DNA of 64,000 bases from Hyphomicrobiales bacterium. Its GTDB lineage: Bacteria; Pseudomonadota; Alphaproteobacteria; Rhizobiales; Rhizobiaceae. This document shows positions 26,305 through 35,934 of the stretch, piece by piece. The stretch is taken from the NCBI GenBank assembly GCA_900471515.1, contig UCFC01000018.1, positions 46,902 to 110,901 on the forward strand, given 5' to 3'. The notes below the pieces were generated by a model. It did no database searches. It was given only the letters and a program-made list of their open reading frames with translations, and was not told the origin of the DNA. A program made the translations under genes and the position numbers. How positions within the stretch are numbered: position 1 is the stretch's first letter; each line of letters starts with the position of its first letter.

Positions 26305-27390
26305 ATGGGGGGCTATATCCTTCGCCGCCTGCTTCTGATGATTCCGACGATCGTCGGCATCATGGCAATCTCCTTCATCGTCGTGCAGTTCGCACCCGGC
26401 GGGCCGGTGGAACAGGTCATCGCCCAGCTGACCGGGCAGGCAGACAGCACCGACCAGCGCCTCTCCGGCGGCGGCGATGCCGGCCAGCAGTTCGACGACG
26501 CCGGCGCGAAATATCGCGGTGCCCAGGGCCTCGATCCGGAACTGATCGCCAAGCTGGAAAAGCAGTTCGGCTTCGACAAGCCGCCGCTCACCCGCTTCCT
26601 CGAAATGATGTGGAACTATATCCGCTTCGATTTCGGCGAGAGCTTCTTCCGCAATACGACCGTGCTCGACCTGATCGCCGAGAAGCTGCCGGTTTCGATC
26701 TCGCTCGGCATCTGGATCCTGATCTTCTCCTACGCCATCTCCATTCCGCTCGGCATCCGCAAGGCGGTGAAAGACGGCTCCTCCTTCGATGTCTGGACCT
26801 CCGGCGTCATCATCGTCGGTTACGCCGTGCCGAGCTTCCTGTTCGGCATCCTGCTGATCGTGCTCTTCGCCGGCGGTTCCTTCTACGACTGGTTTCCGCT
26901 GCGCGGCCTGGTTTCCGATAATTTCGACCAGCTTTCCTGGTGGCAGAAGCCGCTCGACTATTTCTGGCACCTGACCCTGCCGCTGATCTCGCTGTCGCTC
27001 GCCTCCTTCGCCACGACGACGCTGCTGACCAAGAATTCCTTCATCGACGAGATCAAGAAACAATATGTCATCACTGCGCGCGCCAAGGGGCTCAACGAAC
27101 GGCAGGTGCTCTACGGCCACGTTTTCCGCAATGCCATGCTGATCGTCATCGCAAGCTTCCCCGCCGCCTTCATTTCCGCCTTTTTCACCGGCTCGCTGCT
27201 GATCGAAAACATCTTCTCGCTCGATGGCCTCGGCCGCCTCGGCTACCTCTCGGTCGTCAACCGCGACTATCCGATCGTCTTTGCCACACTCTATATCTTT
27301 TCGCTGCTCGGCCTCTTCGTCGGCCTGATTTCCGACCTGATCTACACCTGGATCGACCCGCGCATCGATTTCGAGCGGAGGGACGTCTGA
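26305..27390 (+). CDS. yejB: Peptide ABC transporter permease YejB
   Basis: 361 residues. This DppB-type inner-membrane permease begins [21 protein letters not shown] (helix 1), has an extended loop at ~35-95 typical of YejB, and about five further helices. The EAA-type coupling segment is around [24 protein letters not shown] (near residue 253). Its stop overlaps the yejE start (TGATG), showing coupling. Confidence 0.93.
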   Translation: MGGYILRRLLLMIPTIVGIMAISFIVVQFAPGGPVEQVIAQLTGQADSTDQRLSGGGDAGQQFDDAGAKYRGAQGLDPELIAKLEKQFGFDKPPLTRFLEMMWNYIRFDFGESFFRNTTVLDLIAEKLPVSISLGIWILIFSYAISIPLGIRKAVKDGSSFDVWTSGVIIVGYAVPSFLFGILLIVLFAGGSFYDWFPLRGLVSDNFDQLSWWQKPLDYFWHLTLPLISLSLASFATTTLLTKNSFIDEIKKQYVITARAKGLNERQVLYGHVFRNAMLIVIASFPAAFISAFFTGSLLIENIFSLDGLGRLGYLSVVNRDYPIVFATLYIFSLLGLFVGLISDLIYTWIDPRIDFERRDV

Positions 27391-28538
27391 TGGATGCTCC
27401 CGCAAACCCGGCGACCGCAACGCCGCTGCGCCCGCCCCGCAAGGGCCTGCTGTCGCCGACCAATGTCCGCCGCTGGAACAATTTCAGGGCCAACAGGCGC
27501 GGTTACTGGTCGCTCTGGCTGTTCATGATCCTCTTCGTGCTCAGCCTCTTTGCCGAATTCATCGCCAATGACAGGCCGATCGTCGCCTCCTACAAGGGCG
27601 AGATCCTTTTCCCCGTCATCATCGACTATCCCGAAGAGAAATTCGGCGGGTTCCTGGCCGAGACGGACTACCGCTCCTCCGTCATTGCCGATGAGATCGA
27701 TGCCAACGGCTGGATGATCTGGCCGCCTATCCGCTATTCCTACCGGTCGGTCAATTCCGACATTCCGCATTCGGCCCCGACCGCGCCCTTCTGGCTGATG
27801 TCGAAGGAGGAGCGCTGCTCGGCCTATCCGCAAGGGGTCAACGATCCCGGCTGCCGGCTCGGCAATCTCAATTGGCTCGGCACCGACGATCAGGCGCGCG
27901 ACGTTCTCGCCCGCGTCATCTACGGTTTCCGCATCTCCGTGCTCTTCGGCCTGGCGCTCACCATCTGCTCGGCGCTCATCGGTGTGACGGCCGGCGCCAT
28001 CCAGGGTTATTTCGGCGGCTGGACGGACCTGCTCTTCCAGCGCTTCATCGAGATCTGGTCGTCGATGCCGGTGCTCTACATCCTGCTCATCATCGCCGCC
28101 ATCCTGCCGCCCGGCTTCTTCGTGCTGCTTGGCATCATGCTGCTCTTCTCCTGGGTGGGCTTCGTCGGCGTCGTGCGCGCCGAATTCCTGCGTGCCCGCA
28201 ATTTCGAATATGTGCGGGCCGCCCGCGCGCTCGGCGTCAACAACCGCACCATCATGTGGCGGCACATGCTGCCGAACGCGATGGTGGCGACCCTGACCTT
28301 CCTGCCCTTCATCCTCTCCGGCTCCATCACCACGCTGACCTCACTCGATTTCCTGGGCTTCGGCATGCCGCCGGGTTCCCCCTCGCTCGGCGAACTGATC
28401 GCCCAGGGCAAGGCCAACCTGCAGGCGCCGTGGCTGGGGCTGACCGCTTTCTTCACCATGTCGATCATGCTCTCCCTGCTGATCTTCATCGGCGAGGCGG
28501 TGCGCGACGCCTTCGATCCGAGAAAGACGTTCCAATGA
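27390..28538 (+). CDS. yejE: Peptide ABC transporter permease YejE
   Basis: 382 residues. This DppC-type permease has a cytoplasmic N-terminal tail with RPPRKGLLSPTNVRRWNNFRANRRG, helix 1 near 40-60, a large periplasmic insert (~65-175) with two cysteines (CSAYPQGVNDPGC) that could form a disulfide, then a five-helix core. The coupling segment is EYVRAARALGVNNRTIMWRHMLPNA. The start is the ATG overlapping the yejB stop; the end overlaps yejF as ATGA. Confidence 0.94.
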   Translation: MDAPANPATATPLRPPRKGLLSPTNVRRWNNFRANRRGYWSLWLFMILFVLSLFAEFIANDRPIVASYKGEILFPVIIDYPEEKFGGFLAETDYRSSVIADEIDANGWMIWPPIRYSYRSVNSDIPHSAPTAPFWLMSKEERCSAYPQGVNDPGCRLGNLNWLGTDDQARDVLARVIYGFRISVLFGLALTICSALIGVTAGAIQGYFGGWTDLLFQRFIEIWSSMPVLYILLIIAAILPPGFFVLLGIMLLFSWVGFVGVVRAEFLRARNFEYVRAARALGVNNRTIMWRHMLPNAMVATLTFLPFILSGSITTLTSLDFLGFGMPPGSPSLGELIAQGKANLQAPWLGLTAFFTMSIMLSLLIFIGEAVRDAFDPRKTFQ

Positions 28539-30163
28539 GTGAAACTCTGCTCTCCGTCCGCGATCTCTCGGTCGCCTTCCACCAGGGCGGCGAAACCGCG
28601 CTTGCCGTCGATCGCATCTCCTTCGATATCGCCAGGGGCGAGGTTGTCGCGCTGGTCGGCGAATCCGGGTCCGGCAAGTCGGTCTCGGCAAACTCCATCC
28701 TGCGGCTTCTGCCCTATCCCGCAGCCAGCCACCCCTCCGGCGAAATCCTCTTCAAGGGCAAGGATCTCCTGAAGGCTTCCGATCGTGAAATGCGCGCCGT
28801 ACGCGGCAATGACATCACCATGATCTTTCAGGAGCCGATGACCTCGCTCAATCCGCTCCACACGATCGAGGGGCAGATTGCCGAAATCCTGGCGCTGCAT
28901 CAGGGCGTCACCGGCCAGGCCGCGCGCACCCGTGTGCTGGAACTCCTGAACCAGGTCGGTATCCGCGAGCCGGAAAAGCGCCTGAAAGCCTATCCGCACG
29001 AGCTTTCCGGCGGCCAGCGCCAGCGCGTGATGATCGCCATGGCGCTCGCCAACCGCCCGGAACTCCTGATCGCCGACGAGCCGACCACGGCACTCGACGT
29101 CACCGTGCAGGCGCAGATCCTCGAACTCCTGCGCAGGCTGAAGGGCGAACACGGCATGTCCATGCTCTTCATCACCCACGATCTCGGCATTGTGCGCAAA
29201 TTCGCCGATCGCGTCTGCGTCATGACCAAGGGCAGGATCGTCGAGACCGGGCCGGTGGAACAGGTCTTCACCAACCCGCAGCACGATTATACCCGCCACC
29301 TGCTCGCCTCCGAGCCGCGCGGCGAACCGCCTCTGACCGATCCGACCAAGCCCGTCGTCATGGAAGGCAGCGACATCAAGGTCTGGTTCCCGATCAAGGC
29401 CGGCCTCATGCGCAAGGTCGTCGATCACGTCAAGGCCGTCGATGGCATCGATCTGACGCTGCGCGCCGGCCAGACGCTCGGCGTCGTCGGCGAATCCGGC
29501 TCCGGCAAGACGACGCTCGGCCTGGCGCTGACCCGCCTCATCTCCTCGCAGGGCCGCATCTCCTTCGTCGGGAAAGATATAGCCAGCTATTCGTTCACCG
29601 ATATGCGGCCGCTGCGCAACCAGCTGCAGGTCGTCTTCCAGGACCCCTATGGCTCGCTCAGCCCCCGCATGTCGGTCGGCGATATCGTCGCCGAGGGGCT
29701 GAAGGTGCATGAACGTTCGCTCTCGGCCGAAGAGCGCGACCAGCGCGTCTGCTGGGCGCTGGAGGAAGTGGGCCTCGATCCGCTCACCCGCTGGCGCTTC
29801 CCGCATGAATTTTCTGGCGGCCAGCGCCAGCGCATCGCCATTGCCCGCGCCATGGTCCTGAAGCCGCGTTTCGTCATGCTCGACGAGCCGACCTCCGCGC
29901 TCGACATGAGCGTGCAGGCGCAGGTGGTCGATCTCCTGCGTGACCTGCAGAAGAAGCACGATCTCGCCTATCTCTTCATCAGCCACGACCTGAAGGTGGT
30001 GAAAGCGCTCGCCAACGACGTCATCGTCATGCGCTTCGGCAAGGTGGTGGAGCAGGGGCCGTCGGCGGAAATCTTCCGCGCCCCGAAGGACGATTACACA
30101 AGGGCGCTGATGGCCGCCGCCTTCAATATCGAGGCTGTGCCGACGCCAGCAGTTCAGCAGTAA
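28535..30163 (+). CDS. yejF: Peptide ABC transporter dual ATP-binding protein YejF
   Basis: 542 residues with two full ABC domains. Domain 1 has Walker A GESGSGKS (~41-48) and signature [15 protein letters not shown]; domain 2 has Walker [10 protein letters not shown] (~320) and signature [15 protein letters not shown]. Both Walker B motifs are intact ([22 protein letters not shown]). It powers YejBE. The ATG at 28535 overlaps the yejE stop, and the upstream open reading lies inside yejE. Confidence 0.95.
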   Translation: MSETLLSVRDLSVAFHQGGETALAVDRISFDIARGEVVALVGESGSGKSVSANSILRLLPYPAASHPSGEILFKGKDLLKASDREMRAVRGNDITMIFQEPMTSLNPLHTIEGQIAEILALHQGVTGQAARTRVLELLNQVGIREPEKRLKAYPHELSGGQRQRVMIAMALANRPELLIADEPTTALDVTVQAQILELLRRLKGEHGMSMLFITHDLGIVRKFADRVCVMTKGRIVETGPVEQVFTNPQHDYTRHLLASEPRGEPPLTDPTKPVVMEGSDIKVWFPIKAGLMRKVVDHVKAVDGIDLTLRAGQTLGVVGESGSGKTTLGLALTRLISSQGRISFVGKDIASYSFTDMRPLRNQLQVVFQDPYGSLSPRMSVGDIVAEGLKVHERSLSAEERDQRVCWALEEVGLDPLTRWRFPHEFSGGQRQRIAIARAMVLKPRFVMLDEPTSALDMSVQAQVVDLLRDLQKKHDLAYLFISHDLKVVKALANDVIVMRFGKVVEQGPSAEIFRAPKDDYTRALMAAAFNIEAVPTPAVQQ

Positions 30164-30171
30164 AGAAGACC

Positions 30172-31131
30172 ATGTCAGCAAGACCGCCCATCCTCGTCGA
30201 TCTCAAGTTCAACCCCGAAACCGTCGCCCGTATCCTCAAGACCGCCTTTGCCGATCGCGGCAGCATCAATGCCGCCGATCCCGAAAGCAAGGCACTCGAC
30301 CTGACCGGCGTGGACTACGCCCTGCTCTGGAAACCGGATGCCGATGTTTTCAGGCGCGCGCCGAACCTGAAGGTGCTCTTTTCCGGCGGCGCCGGGGTCG
30401 ATAGCATCCTCTCCATTCCCGACCTGCCCGATCTGCCGATCGTGCGTTTCGTCGATCGCAGCCTGACGACGCGCATGAGCGAATGGGTGGTCCTGCAGTG
30501 TCTGATGCACCTGCGCCTTCAGCGCGCCCACGACCGCCACCAGCGCGACCGCGCCTGGGGCAAGCTCGTGCCGCCGGAAGCGGCCGAAATCACCGTCGGC
30601 GTCATGGGCCTCGGCATTCTCGGCCAGGATGCCGTCGCCAAGCTCAGGGTCATGGGCTTCAACGTCATCGGCTGGTCGCGCTCGAAGAAACATGTCGAAG
30701 GCATCGAAACCTTCGACGGCCGAGAGCTCGACACCTTCCTGTCGAAGACCGATATCGTCGTCGGCCTGCTGCCGCTGACGCCGGAAACATCAGGCCTCTA
30801 CAACAAGGCCTTCTTCGCCAGGCTCCGCCAGGGCGGCGCGCTCGGCAGGCCGGTTTTCATCAATGCCGGCCGCGGCAGGAGCCAGGTCGAAGCCGATATC
30901 GCCGCTGCCATCGATACCGGCGTGCTCGGCGGTGCCTCGCTCGATGTCTTCGAGGTCGAGCCGCTGCCGTCCGACAGCCCGCTCTGGCATCTGGAAAACG
31001 TCTTCATCACCCCGCATGACGCGGCGATCTCGGAGGAAAACGCGCTCTTCCGCCATGTCGAAACCCAGATTGCCCGTTTCGAACGCGGCGAGCCGCTGCA
31101 ATTCGTCGTCGATCGCAAGGCGGGCTATTAA
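30172..31131 (+). CDS. GhrA-like D-2-hydroxyacid dehydrogenase (glyoxylate/hydroxypyruvate reductase)
   Basis: 319 residues. The NAD(P) Rossmann motif VGVMGLGILGQDAV lies near 143-156. The catalytic Arg-Glu-His set is visible as NAGRG (Arg), DVFEVEPLP (Glu) and TPHDAA (His). The closest type is GhrA, which reduces glyoxylate and hydroxypyruvate. It starts 8 bases after yejF with AAGAAG upstream, so it is probably in the yej transcript, though its link to peptide import is unclear. Confidence 0.9.
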   Translation: MSARPPILVDLKFNPETVARILKTAFADRGSINAADPESKALDLTGVDYALLWKPDADVFRRAPNLKVLFSGGAGVDSILSIPDLPDLPIVRFVDRSLTTRMSEWVVLQCLMHLRLQRAHDRHQRDRAWGKLVPPEAAEITVGVMGLGILGQDAVAKLRVMGFNVIGWSRSKKHVEGIETFDGRELDTFLSKTDIVVGLLPLTPETSGLYNKAFFARLRQGGALGRPVFINAGRGRSQVEADIAAAIDTGVLGGASLDVFEVEPLPSDSPLWHLENVFITPHDAAISEENALFRHVETQIARFERGEPLQFVVDRKAGY

Positions 31132-31226
31132 AGCCCGACGCGCAAAAATGGGAAACTATGCGGCAGGCGCCGCCAATGGCGGTTTCCGGGCCCAGGCGGG
31201 CGAACAGCTGCAACGATTAACCGGGA

Positions 31227-31457
31227 TCACGGGAGGCGCAAGTCCAAACCGAGCTTGCTGCTGAGGACGAAGGCGACGAGCCCCACGCCGACGAGCGCCA
31301 GGGTGAAGACTGCGGCCATCGTGCCGCCCATGCGCAGGACCGCTCGCCTATCCCCCACCTCCGCTCGATCGAAATGCCACTTGATGGCGAAGAACATGGC
31401 CGTTCCCAAGGCGAAGACCTTGAACGTAACGAAGACTACAGGGACCCAATCCCACAT
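31227..31457 (-). CDS. Small two-helix membrane protein, unknown function
   Basis: 76 residues with two hydrophobic segments (residues ~4-24 and ~45-67) separated by a charged loop (KWHFDRAEVGDRRAVLRMG). No family is recognised. The ribosome site is weak (GGAAAT upstream of the ATG at 31457). The compact two-helix hairpin layout and the lack of a better ORF support it as a real gene. It is divergent from the next small membrane protein. Confidence 0.6.
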   Translation of the reverse strand: MWDWVPVVFVTFKVFALGTAMFFAIKWHFDRAEVGDRRAVLRMGGTMAAVFTLALVGVGLVAFVLSSKLGLDLRLP

Positions 31458-31648
31458 TTCGGATATTTCCAGGCTATGACTTGACGCTATCGATCGGGAG
31501 CGAGCACTACCGCGAAACTGCCGCAGACAACACCGGCCATGTTGACGCAGACGCGAAAGAACCTCCCTTCGGAACCATCCGCGCCGCTCCTCGTTTCCTG
31601 CACAAGCTCCGCAGGCCTTGCCCCGCGGATTACCGCAAGGAGACGACC

Positions 31649-31894
31649 ATGGCTCATACGGGAATGCGGTGGGAAAGGTCCGATCGCAAATTTCACGGCG
31701 AACGGCGCATTGCGCCGGTCAGGGCAAGGCAGGGCCGCACCGGCTATCGTATCCTGGCCGTGCTGGTTGCCGCGCTGGTGCTGGCTTTCCTCGTCTGGAT
31801 ACCCGTCGCGATCTGGGGCGAGAAGCAGGCCGATGACATCGCCCCGCAGAACAATGGCCCGGCTCCGGCTGAGTCCGCCCCGCCGGCGCGGTAG
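31649..31894 (+). CDS. Small single-pass membrane protein, unknown function
   Basis: 81 residues. A basic cytoplasmic N-terminus (about 32 residues, many Arg) precedes one hydrophobic helix, ILAVLVAALVLAFLVWIPVAI (split here as ILAVLVAALV and LAFLVWIPVAI), and a short Pro/Ala-rich tail. AAGGAG lies 6 bases before the ATG at 31649, one of the best ribosome sites in the window. No family is recognised, and the function is unknown. Confidence 0.75.
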   Translation: MAHTGMRWERSDRKFHGERRIAPVRARQGRTGYRILAVLVAALVLAFLVWIPVAIWGEKQADDIAPQNNGPAPAESAPPAR

Positions 31895-32039
31895 CGGGCT
31901 TGCTGGCAGCGCCACATTGCCTGTTGTTTTTTCTGGACTTTGCCGATCGATTTTTCGATAAGAAAGCGCACGAGCCGGTTTCGTGCGCTGGCCGTCAGAG
32001 GGCCGCACCTGACCGGATTGACGGACAGGCAGGAGCTTC

Positions 32040-33344
32040 ATGGCCAGGACCGATATCGCAAGGCGCGTCTACAATCACACCTGGAAACTCGACCCGATCA
32101 TCCGCAGCCTGATCGATACGGATTTCTACAAGCTCCTGATGCTGCAGATGATCTGGAAGCTCTATCCGGATGTGAACGCCTCCTTCACGCTCATCAACCG
32201 CACCAGGCGCGTGCGCCTTGCCGAAGAGATCGACGAGGGCGAGCTGCGCGAACAGCTGGACCACGCCCGCACGCTGAGACTCGCCAAGAAGGAAATGATC
32301 TGGCTTGCCGGTAACAGCTTTTATGGCCGCGCCCAGATCTTCGAGCCGGAATTCCTCGCCTGGCTCTCCAATTTCCAGTTGCCGGAATACGAGCTGTCGA
32401 AGAAGGACGGGCAATATGTGCTGGATTTCCACGGCTCGTGGAAGGAAACGACCATGTGGGAAATCCCCGCGCTCGCCATTATCAACGAGCTGCGCTCGCG
32501 CGCGGCCATGAAGGCAATGGGGCCTTTCACGCTGGACGTGCTCTATGCCCGCGCCAAGGCCAAGATGTGGGCCAAGGTGGAAAAGCTGCGCCAGCTGCCG
32601 GGCCTGCGCATTTCCGATTTCGGCACCCGCCGCCGCCACTCGTTCCTCTGGCAGCGCTGGTGCGTGGAAGCGCTGAAGGAAGGCATCGGCCCGGCCTTCA
32701 CCGGCACCAGCAATGTATTGCTGGCTATGGATTCCGATCTCGAAGCCGTCGGCACCAATGCGCATGAGCTGCCGATGGTGGCCGCCGCCCTTGCCGAAAC
32801 GGACGAGCAGCTGCGGAACGCGCCCTACAGGGTGCTGCGCGACTGGAACAAGCTTTACGGCGGCAACCTGCTCATCGTGCTGCCGGACGCTTTCGGCACG
32901 GCCGCCTTCCTGCGCGACGCGCCGGAATGGGTGGCCGACTGGACCGGCTTCCGCCCGGACAGCGCCCCGCCGATCGAAGGCGGCGAAAAGATCATCGACT
33001 GGTGGAAGAAGATGGGCCGCGACCCGCGCCAGAAGCTTTTGATCTTTTCCGACGGCCTCGATGTCGATGCGATCATCGATACCTACAGGCATTTCGAAGG
33101 CCGCGTGCGCATGAGCTTCGGCTGGGGCACCAACCTGACCAACGATTTCGCCGATTGCGCGCCGACCGACACGTCCGATTTCCTGCCGATCTCCATCGTC
33201 TGCAAGGTCAGCGACGCCAACGGCCGCCCCGCCGTCAAGCTCTCCGACAATCCGCAGAAGGCGACCGGCGAGCCGGCCGAGGTCGAGCGCTACCTGAATT
33301 TCTTCGGCGCCGAAGACCGGACGGATCAGGCCGTGCTGGTCTGA
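32040..33344 (+). CDS. pncB: Nicotinate phosphoribosyltransferase
   Basis: 434 residues. PncB joins nicotinate and PRPP, with ATP, to give nicotinate mononucleotide in NAD salvage. [18 protein letters not shown] near residues 24-41 and [15 protein letters not shown] near 193 (with the phosphorylated His) are typical, as is the [10 protein letters not shown] block. AGGAG lies 4 bases before the ATG. It stands alone between small genes. Confidence 0.96.
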   Translation: MARTDIARRVYNHTWKLDPIIRSLIDTDFYKLLMLQMIWKLYPDVNASFTLINRTRRVRLAEEIDEGELREQLDHARTLRLAKKEMIWLAGNSFYGRAQIFEPEFLAWLSNFQLPEYELSKKDGQYVLDFHGSWKETTMWEIPALAIINELRSRAAMKAMGPFTLDVLYARAKAKMWAKVEKLRQLPGLRISDFGTRRRHSFLWQRWCVEALKEGIGPAFTGTSNVLLAMDSDLEAVGTNAHELPMVAAALAETDEQLRNAPYRVLRDWNKLYGGNLLIVLPDAFGTAAFLRDAPEWVADWTGFRPDSAPPIEGGEKIIDWWKKMGRDPRQKLLIFSDGLDVDAIIDTYRHFEGRVRMSFGWGTNLTNDFADCAPTDTSDFLPISIVCKVSDANGRPAVKLSDNPQKATGEPAEVERYLNFFGAEDRTDQAVLV

Positions 33345-33473
33345 GGTGCTGCTCCGGGCAGATGAAAAAGGCGCTGCCCGCCGGCGGCGGTGGCGTCTCG
33401 TCCCCCTGCCGGCCATAAAACTCCGCGCCCGTTTTTCGGCGCACCCTGCACCCTGTGCGGCCAGAAAGACTAT

Positions 33474-33501
33474 CTATTTCGAAAGCCAGCTTTCGAAATA
33501 G
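33474..33501 (-). terminator. Perfect 13-bp stem overlapping a stop codon
   Basis: CTATTTCGAAAGC and GCTTTCGAAATAG form a perfect inverted repeat with a 2-base centre. On the minus strand it ends in the TAG stop and is followed by ATAGTCTTTCT. It could be a compact terminator for the 68-residue gene or a binding site; the T-run is weak. Confidence 0.5.
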
Positions 33502-33680
33502 TGCCGCACAGCCGCCCCCGCGCCGAAATGATCGGTCGTATCCAGCCTCGCAACCGCGCCGCGCACGACATCCGCCATAACGGATGCGGGCACGACGCCG
33601 GATTTGACCAAGCTTTGAAACAGTTCCTCCACCAGGATGATCGTCCCGATCGCTTCGTCCTCAGCCTTGAAAATCGCCAT
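33474..33680 (-). CDS. Small protein of unknown function ending in a palindrome
   Basis: 68 residues, predicted soluble and mostly helical: [20 protein letters not shown], then [13 protein letters not shown]. No family is recognised. GGGAG lies 7 bases upstream of the ATG at 33680, a good ribosome site. The last nine codons and the TAG stop lie inside a perfect 28-base palindrome (33474-33501), which may double as a transcription terminator. Confidence 0.65.
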   Translation of the reverse strand: MAIFKAEDEAIGTIILVEELFQSLVKSGVVPASVMADVVRGAVARLDTTDHFGAGAAVRHYFESWLSK

Positions 33681-33920
33681 CGCTGGTCTCCCGTTTGCGT
33701 TGTTGGCAATGAAGTGGCTATCGCTGAAAATCTGGGCCAGGCTATCGTGTTATGGTCGTGTTGTGGAGAAGCCGCGGATTTCGTCAGGCGGAACAGAGCG
33801 CGAAAGTCCAGATAACTCGTCGGCGACTGCCGGTCAGAACCGAAACTGTGAGTCGAATTTGTACTGCAAGCCAATGCCTCGCAAACAACGAAGCGCTCCA
33901 ACTAGCTATGGAGCAGAAAA

Positions 33921-34010
33921 TGGCGGACAGAGAGGGATTCGAACCCTCGGTACGCTTTCACGTACACACGCGTTCCAGGCGTGCGCCTTCAACCACTCGG
34001 CCACCTGTCC
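33921..34010 (-). tRNA. tRNA-Ser (anticodon GGA)
   Basis: The 90-base gene folds as a serine tRNA: 5' acceptor GGACAGG pairs with CCTGTCC-type 3' sequence, a TGGCCGAGTGG D-arm, anticodon loop CTGGAAC with GGA at 33974-33976, a long variable arm (GTGTACGTGAAAGCGTAC), and TTCGAATCC in the T-arm. The 3' CCA is encoded (33921-33923). No integrase or repeat suggests an element inserted here. Confidence 0.95.
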
Positions 34011-34234
34011 ATCTGCGTTTCGCACCCGGAGAGGAGCAAATCGTCGGAACGGCGCGATATATACCGATGAATTTTTGCCGATCAACCCAAATCTAACAGT
34101 TTTTTGACTTCTTCCGATAAAACTGCGCCCATGCCGTCCATTGCGCCGTCTCTGCTGCCAACCTATCTCTGGGTTCGTGCGGAAATGGCGCGGCTCGCCG
34201 GACAATCAGGGCACACCCGTCGTCGGAGGATTTG

Positions 34235-34552
34235 ATGCGTTTCTTGTTGCGTCTTGCCAGCCTGTTTGCGCTGGCAGTTGCGGTCATTGCCGGGACCATC
34301 GATTCGATCCAGTCCGTCGCATCTTCGCAGGTCATCATGACCCCGATGTTCGATGCGTGGGAGGAAGTCAGCCCCTCTACGCTGACAGCCCTGCAATCGT
34401 CCGTTTCCTATTACGTCCATCCGCGGTTTTACGCTTTCGTCTTCCAGTGGCTGATGCTGCAGCCGGCCTTTGCCGTGCTTCTGGTCCTGTCGCTCATCCT
34501 GTGGATGATCGGCTACAGGAAGCCGCCGGTGGCCGGCCGGTTCACCGCCTGA
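34235..34552 (+). CDS. Membrane protein of unknown function
   Basis: 105 residues. A first helix (residues ~2-20, FLLRLASLFALAVAVIAG) and a last one (~75-95, QPAFAVLLVLSLILWMIGY) flank a soluble middle containing IDSIQSVASSQVIMTPM. GGAGG lies 5 bases before the ATG at 34235. The layout resembles small inner-membrane proteins seen widely in rhizobia (from memory), but no function is known. Confidence 0.75.
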   Translation: MRFLLRLASLFALAVAVIAGTIDSIQSVASSQVIMTPMFDAWEEVSPSTLTALQSSVSYYVHPRFYAFVFQWLMLQPAFAVLLVLSLILWMIGYRKPPVAGRFTA

Positions 34553-34718
34553 CAACCCGTGCGGCGCAGGCATGGCTGCAACGGGCGGTTACGGAAAGAA
34601 CGGGGCGATTGTGCCGCCGCGCTTGCGCCACTGCTTAGAAAATTCGCATTTTAGAAGGTAGTTTGCCTGGAAATCGGTACTCGAGGACCGAAATTCGGCA
34701 ATGGTGGCAAATCTTTAC

Positions 34719-34750
34719 CAACCGAAAAATTTCTCGTGAATTTTTCGTTG
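34719..34750. promoter_or_regulatory. Inverted repeat upstream of the nucleoside transport operon
   Basis: CGAAAAATT-N7-AATTTTTCG (34723-34747) is a perfect 9-bp repeat, extendable by CAA/TTG with one bulge. It lies ~122 bases before the BMP-family gene, in a 317-base gap. Further down, CCTCC-GGGG-GGAGG (~34788-34801) and GCCTT-CAA-AAGGC hairpins suggest a structured leader. No known riboswitch core is recognised. Confidence 0.5.
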
Positions 34751-34869
34751 AGCCATGCAAGGATGCACGCAGCCAGGCCTCCGGGGGGAGGTCGGTGGTT
34801 CCGCAGACATGCCTTCAAAAGGCTTGCGGGAGGACCCCAAACAAATAGCAACAACAGGGCTGCAAACTC

Positions 34870-35862
34870 ATGAAAAAATCCCTTCTTACCCTCTTGGCCG
34901 TGGCAGCGATGTCGACGACGGCGCTGGCCGCCGACATCAAGCCGGCTCTCGTTTACGGCACCGGCGGGAAGTTCGATAAGTCCTTCAACGAAGCCGCCTA
35001 TAACGGCGCTGAAAAGTTCAAGGCCGAAACCGGCATCGCCTACCGTGACTTCGAGCCGACCGGCGACACCCAGGGCGAGCAGGCGATCCGCAACTTCGCA
35101 AGCCGCGGCTTCAACCCGGTCGTTGCCGTGTCCTTCGCCTGGACCTCGGCCGTCGAGAAGGTTGCCGCAGAATTCCCCGACACCAAGTTCATCATCGTCG
35201 ATGCCGTCGTTGACAAGCCGAACGTCCGCTCCGTCCTCTACAAAGAAGAGGAAGGCTCCTATCTCGTCGGCGTTCTTGCCGGCATGGCGTCCAAGACCGG
35301 CAAGGTCGGTTTCGTCGGCGGCATGGACATTCCGCTGATCCGCAAGTTCGAATGCGGCTACGAGCAGGGCGCGCGTTCCGTAAAGTCTGATATCGAAGTC
35401 TTCCAGAACATGACCGGCACGACGGGTGCGGCCTGGAACGACCCGGTTCGCGGTGGCGAACTGACGAAGAACCAGATCGACCAGGGTGCCGACGTCGTTT
35501 ACGCGGCCGCCGGCGCCACCGGTCTCGGCGTCCTGCAGACGGCGGCCGACAACAAGAAACTGTCGATCGGCGTCGATTCCAACCAGAACCACCTGCATCC
35601 GGGCTCCGTCCTGACCTCGATGGTCAAGCGCGTCGATCTCGCCGTCTACAACGCCTATAACGACACCAAGAACGACAAGTTTACGGCTGGCGTCCAGGCG
35701 CTCGGCATCAAGGAAGACGGCGTTGCCGCCGCCATGGACGAGAACAACAAGTCGCTGATCACGCCGGAAATGCAGGCCGCCGTCGACAAGGCCAAGGCCG
35801 ACATCATTGCCGGCACCGTCAAGGTTCACGATTACACCACGGACAACGCCTGCCCGAAGTGA
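34870..35862 (+). CDS. BMP-family nucleoside ABC transporter binding protein
   Basis: 330 residues. The signal peptide MKKSLLTLLAVAAMSTTALA is followed by a PnrA/BMP fold: VYGTGGKFDKSFNEAAYNGAEK-type opening (~21-40), GKVGFVGGMDIPLI near 149, and GVDSNQNHL near 236. BMP-family proteins of this type bind purine or pyrimidine nucleosides. The downstream permeases, cytidine deaminase and phosphorylases confirm that role by context. A strong hairpin follows the stop. Confidence 0.92.
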   Translation: MKKSLLTLLAVAAMSTTALAADIKPALVYGTGGKFDKSFNEAAYNGAEKFKAETGIAYRDFEPTGDTQGEQAIRNFASRGFNPVVAVSFAWTSAVEKVAAEFPDTKFIIVDAVVDKPNVRSVLYKEEEGSYLVGVLAGMASKTGKVGFVGGMDIPLIRKFECGYEQGARSVKSDIEVFQNMTGTTGAAWNDPVRGGELTKNQIDQGADVVYAAAGATGLGVLQTAADNKKLSIGVDSNQNHLHPGSVLTSMVKRVDLAVYNAYNDTKNDKFTAGVQALGIKEDGVAAAMDENNKSLITPEMQAAVDKAKADIIAGTVKVHDYTTDNACPK

Positions 35863-35877
35863 GTCGAAACTGAGATC

Positions 35878-35917
35878 GGGCGTATGGCGGACAAGGGTTT
35901 TCGCCATACGCCCTTTT
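35878..35917 (+). terminator. Intrinsic terminator/attenuator after the BMP gene
   Basis: GGGCGTATGGCG, a 12-base loop and CGCCATACGCCC form a perfect 12-bp stem followed by TTTTCTT. It lies 16 bases past the stop and within the operon. It would terminate most transcripts and let a fraction through to the ATPase and permeases. Its overlap with an in-frame ATG at 35884 argues against that start for the next gene. Confidence 0.9.
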
Positions 35918-35934
35918 CTTATCTGGAGCCCGCT

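Noticed and set aside
27872..28534. N-terminal extension of YejF
   Set aside because: It lies inside yejE in another frame and lacks any ABC motif; the YejF start is the ATGA overlap at 28535.
33921..34010. Integration site of a mobile element at tRNA-Ser
   Set aside because: No integrase, direct repeat of the tRNA 3' end or change in gene content is seen nearby.
34553..34869. Purine-type riboswitch before the BMP gene
   Set aside because: Hairpins are present, but I could not find a purine riboswitch core or any other known class; left only as a structured leader.
35884..35934. Upstream ATG start for the nucleoside ATPase
   Set aside because: The ATG lies in the stem of a strong terminator, while a GTG at 35935 has a ribosome site and the expected N-terminus.
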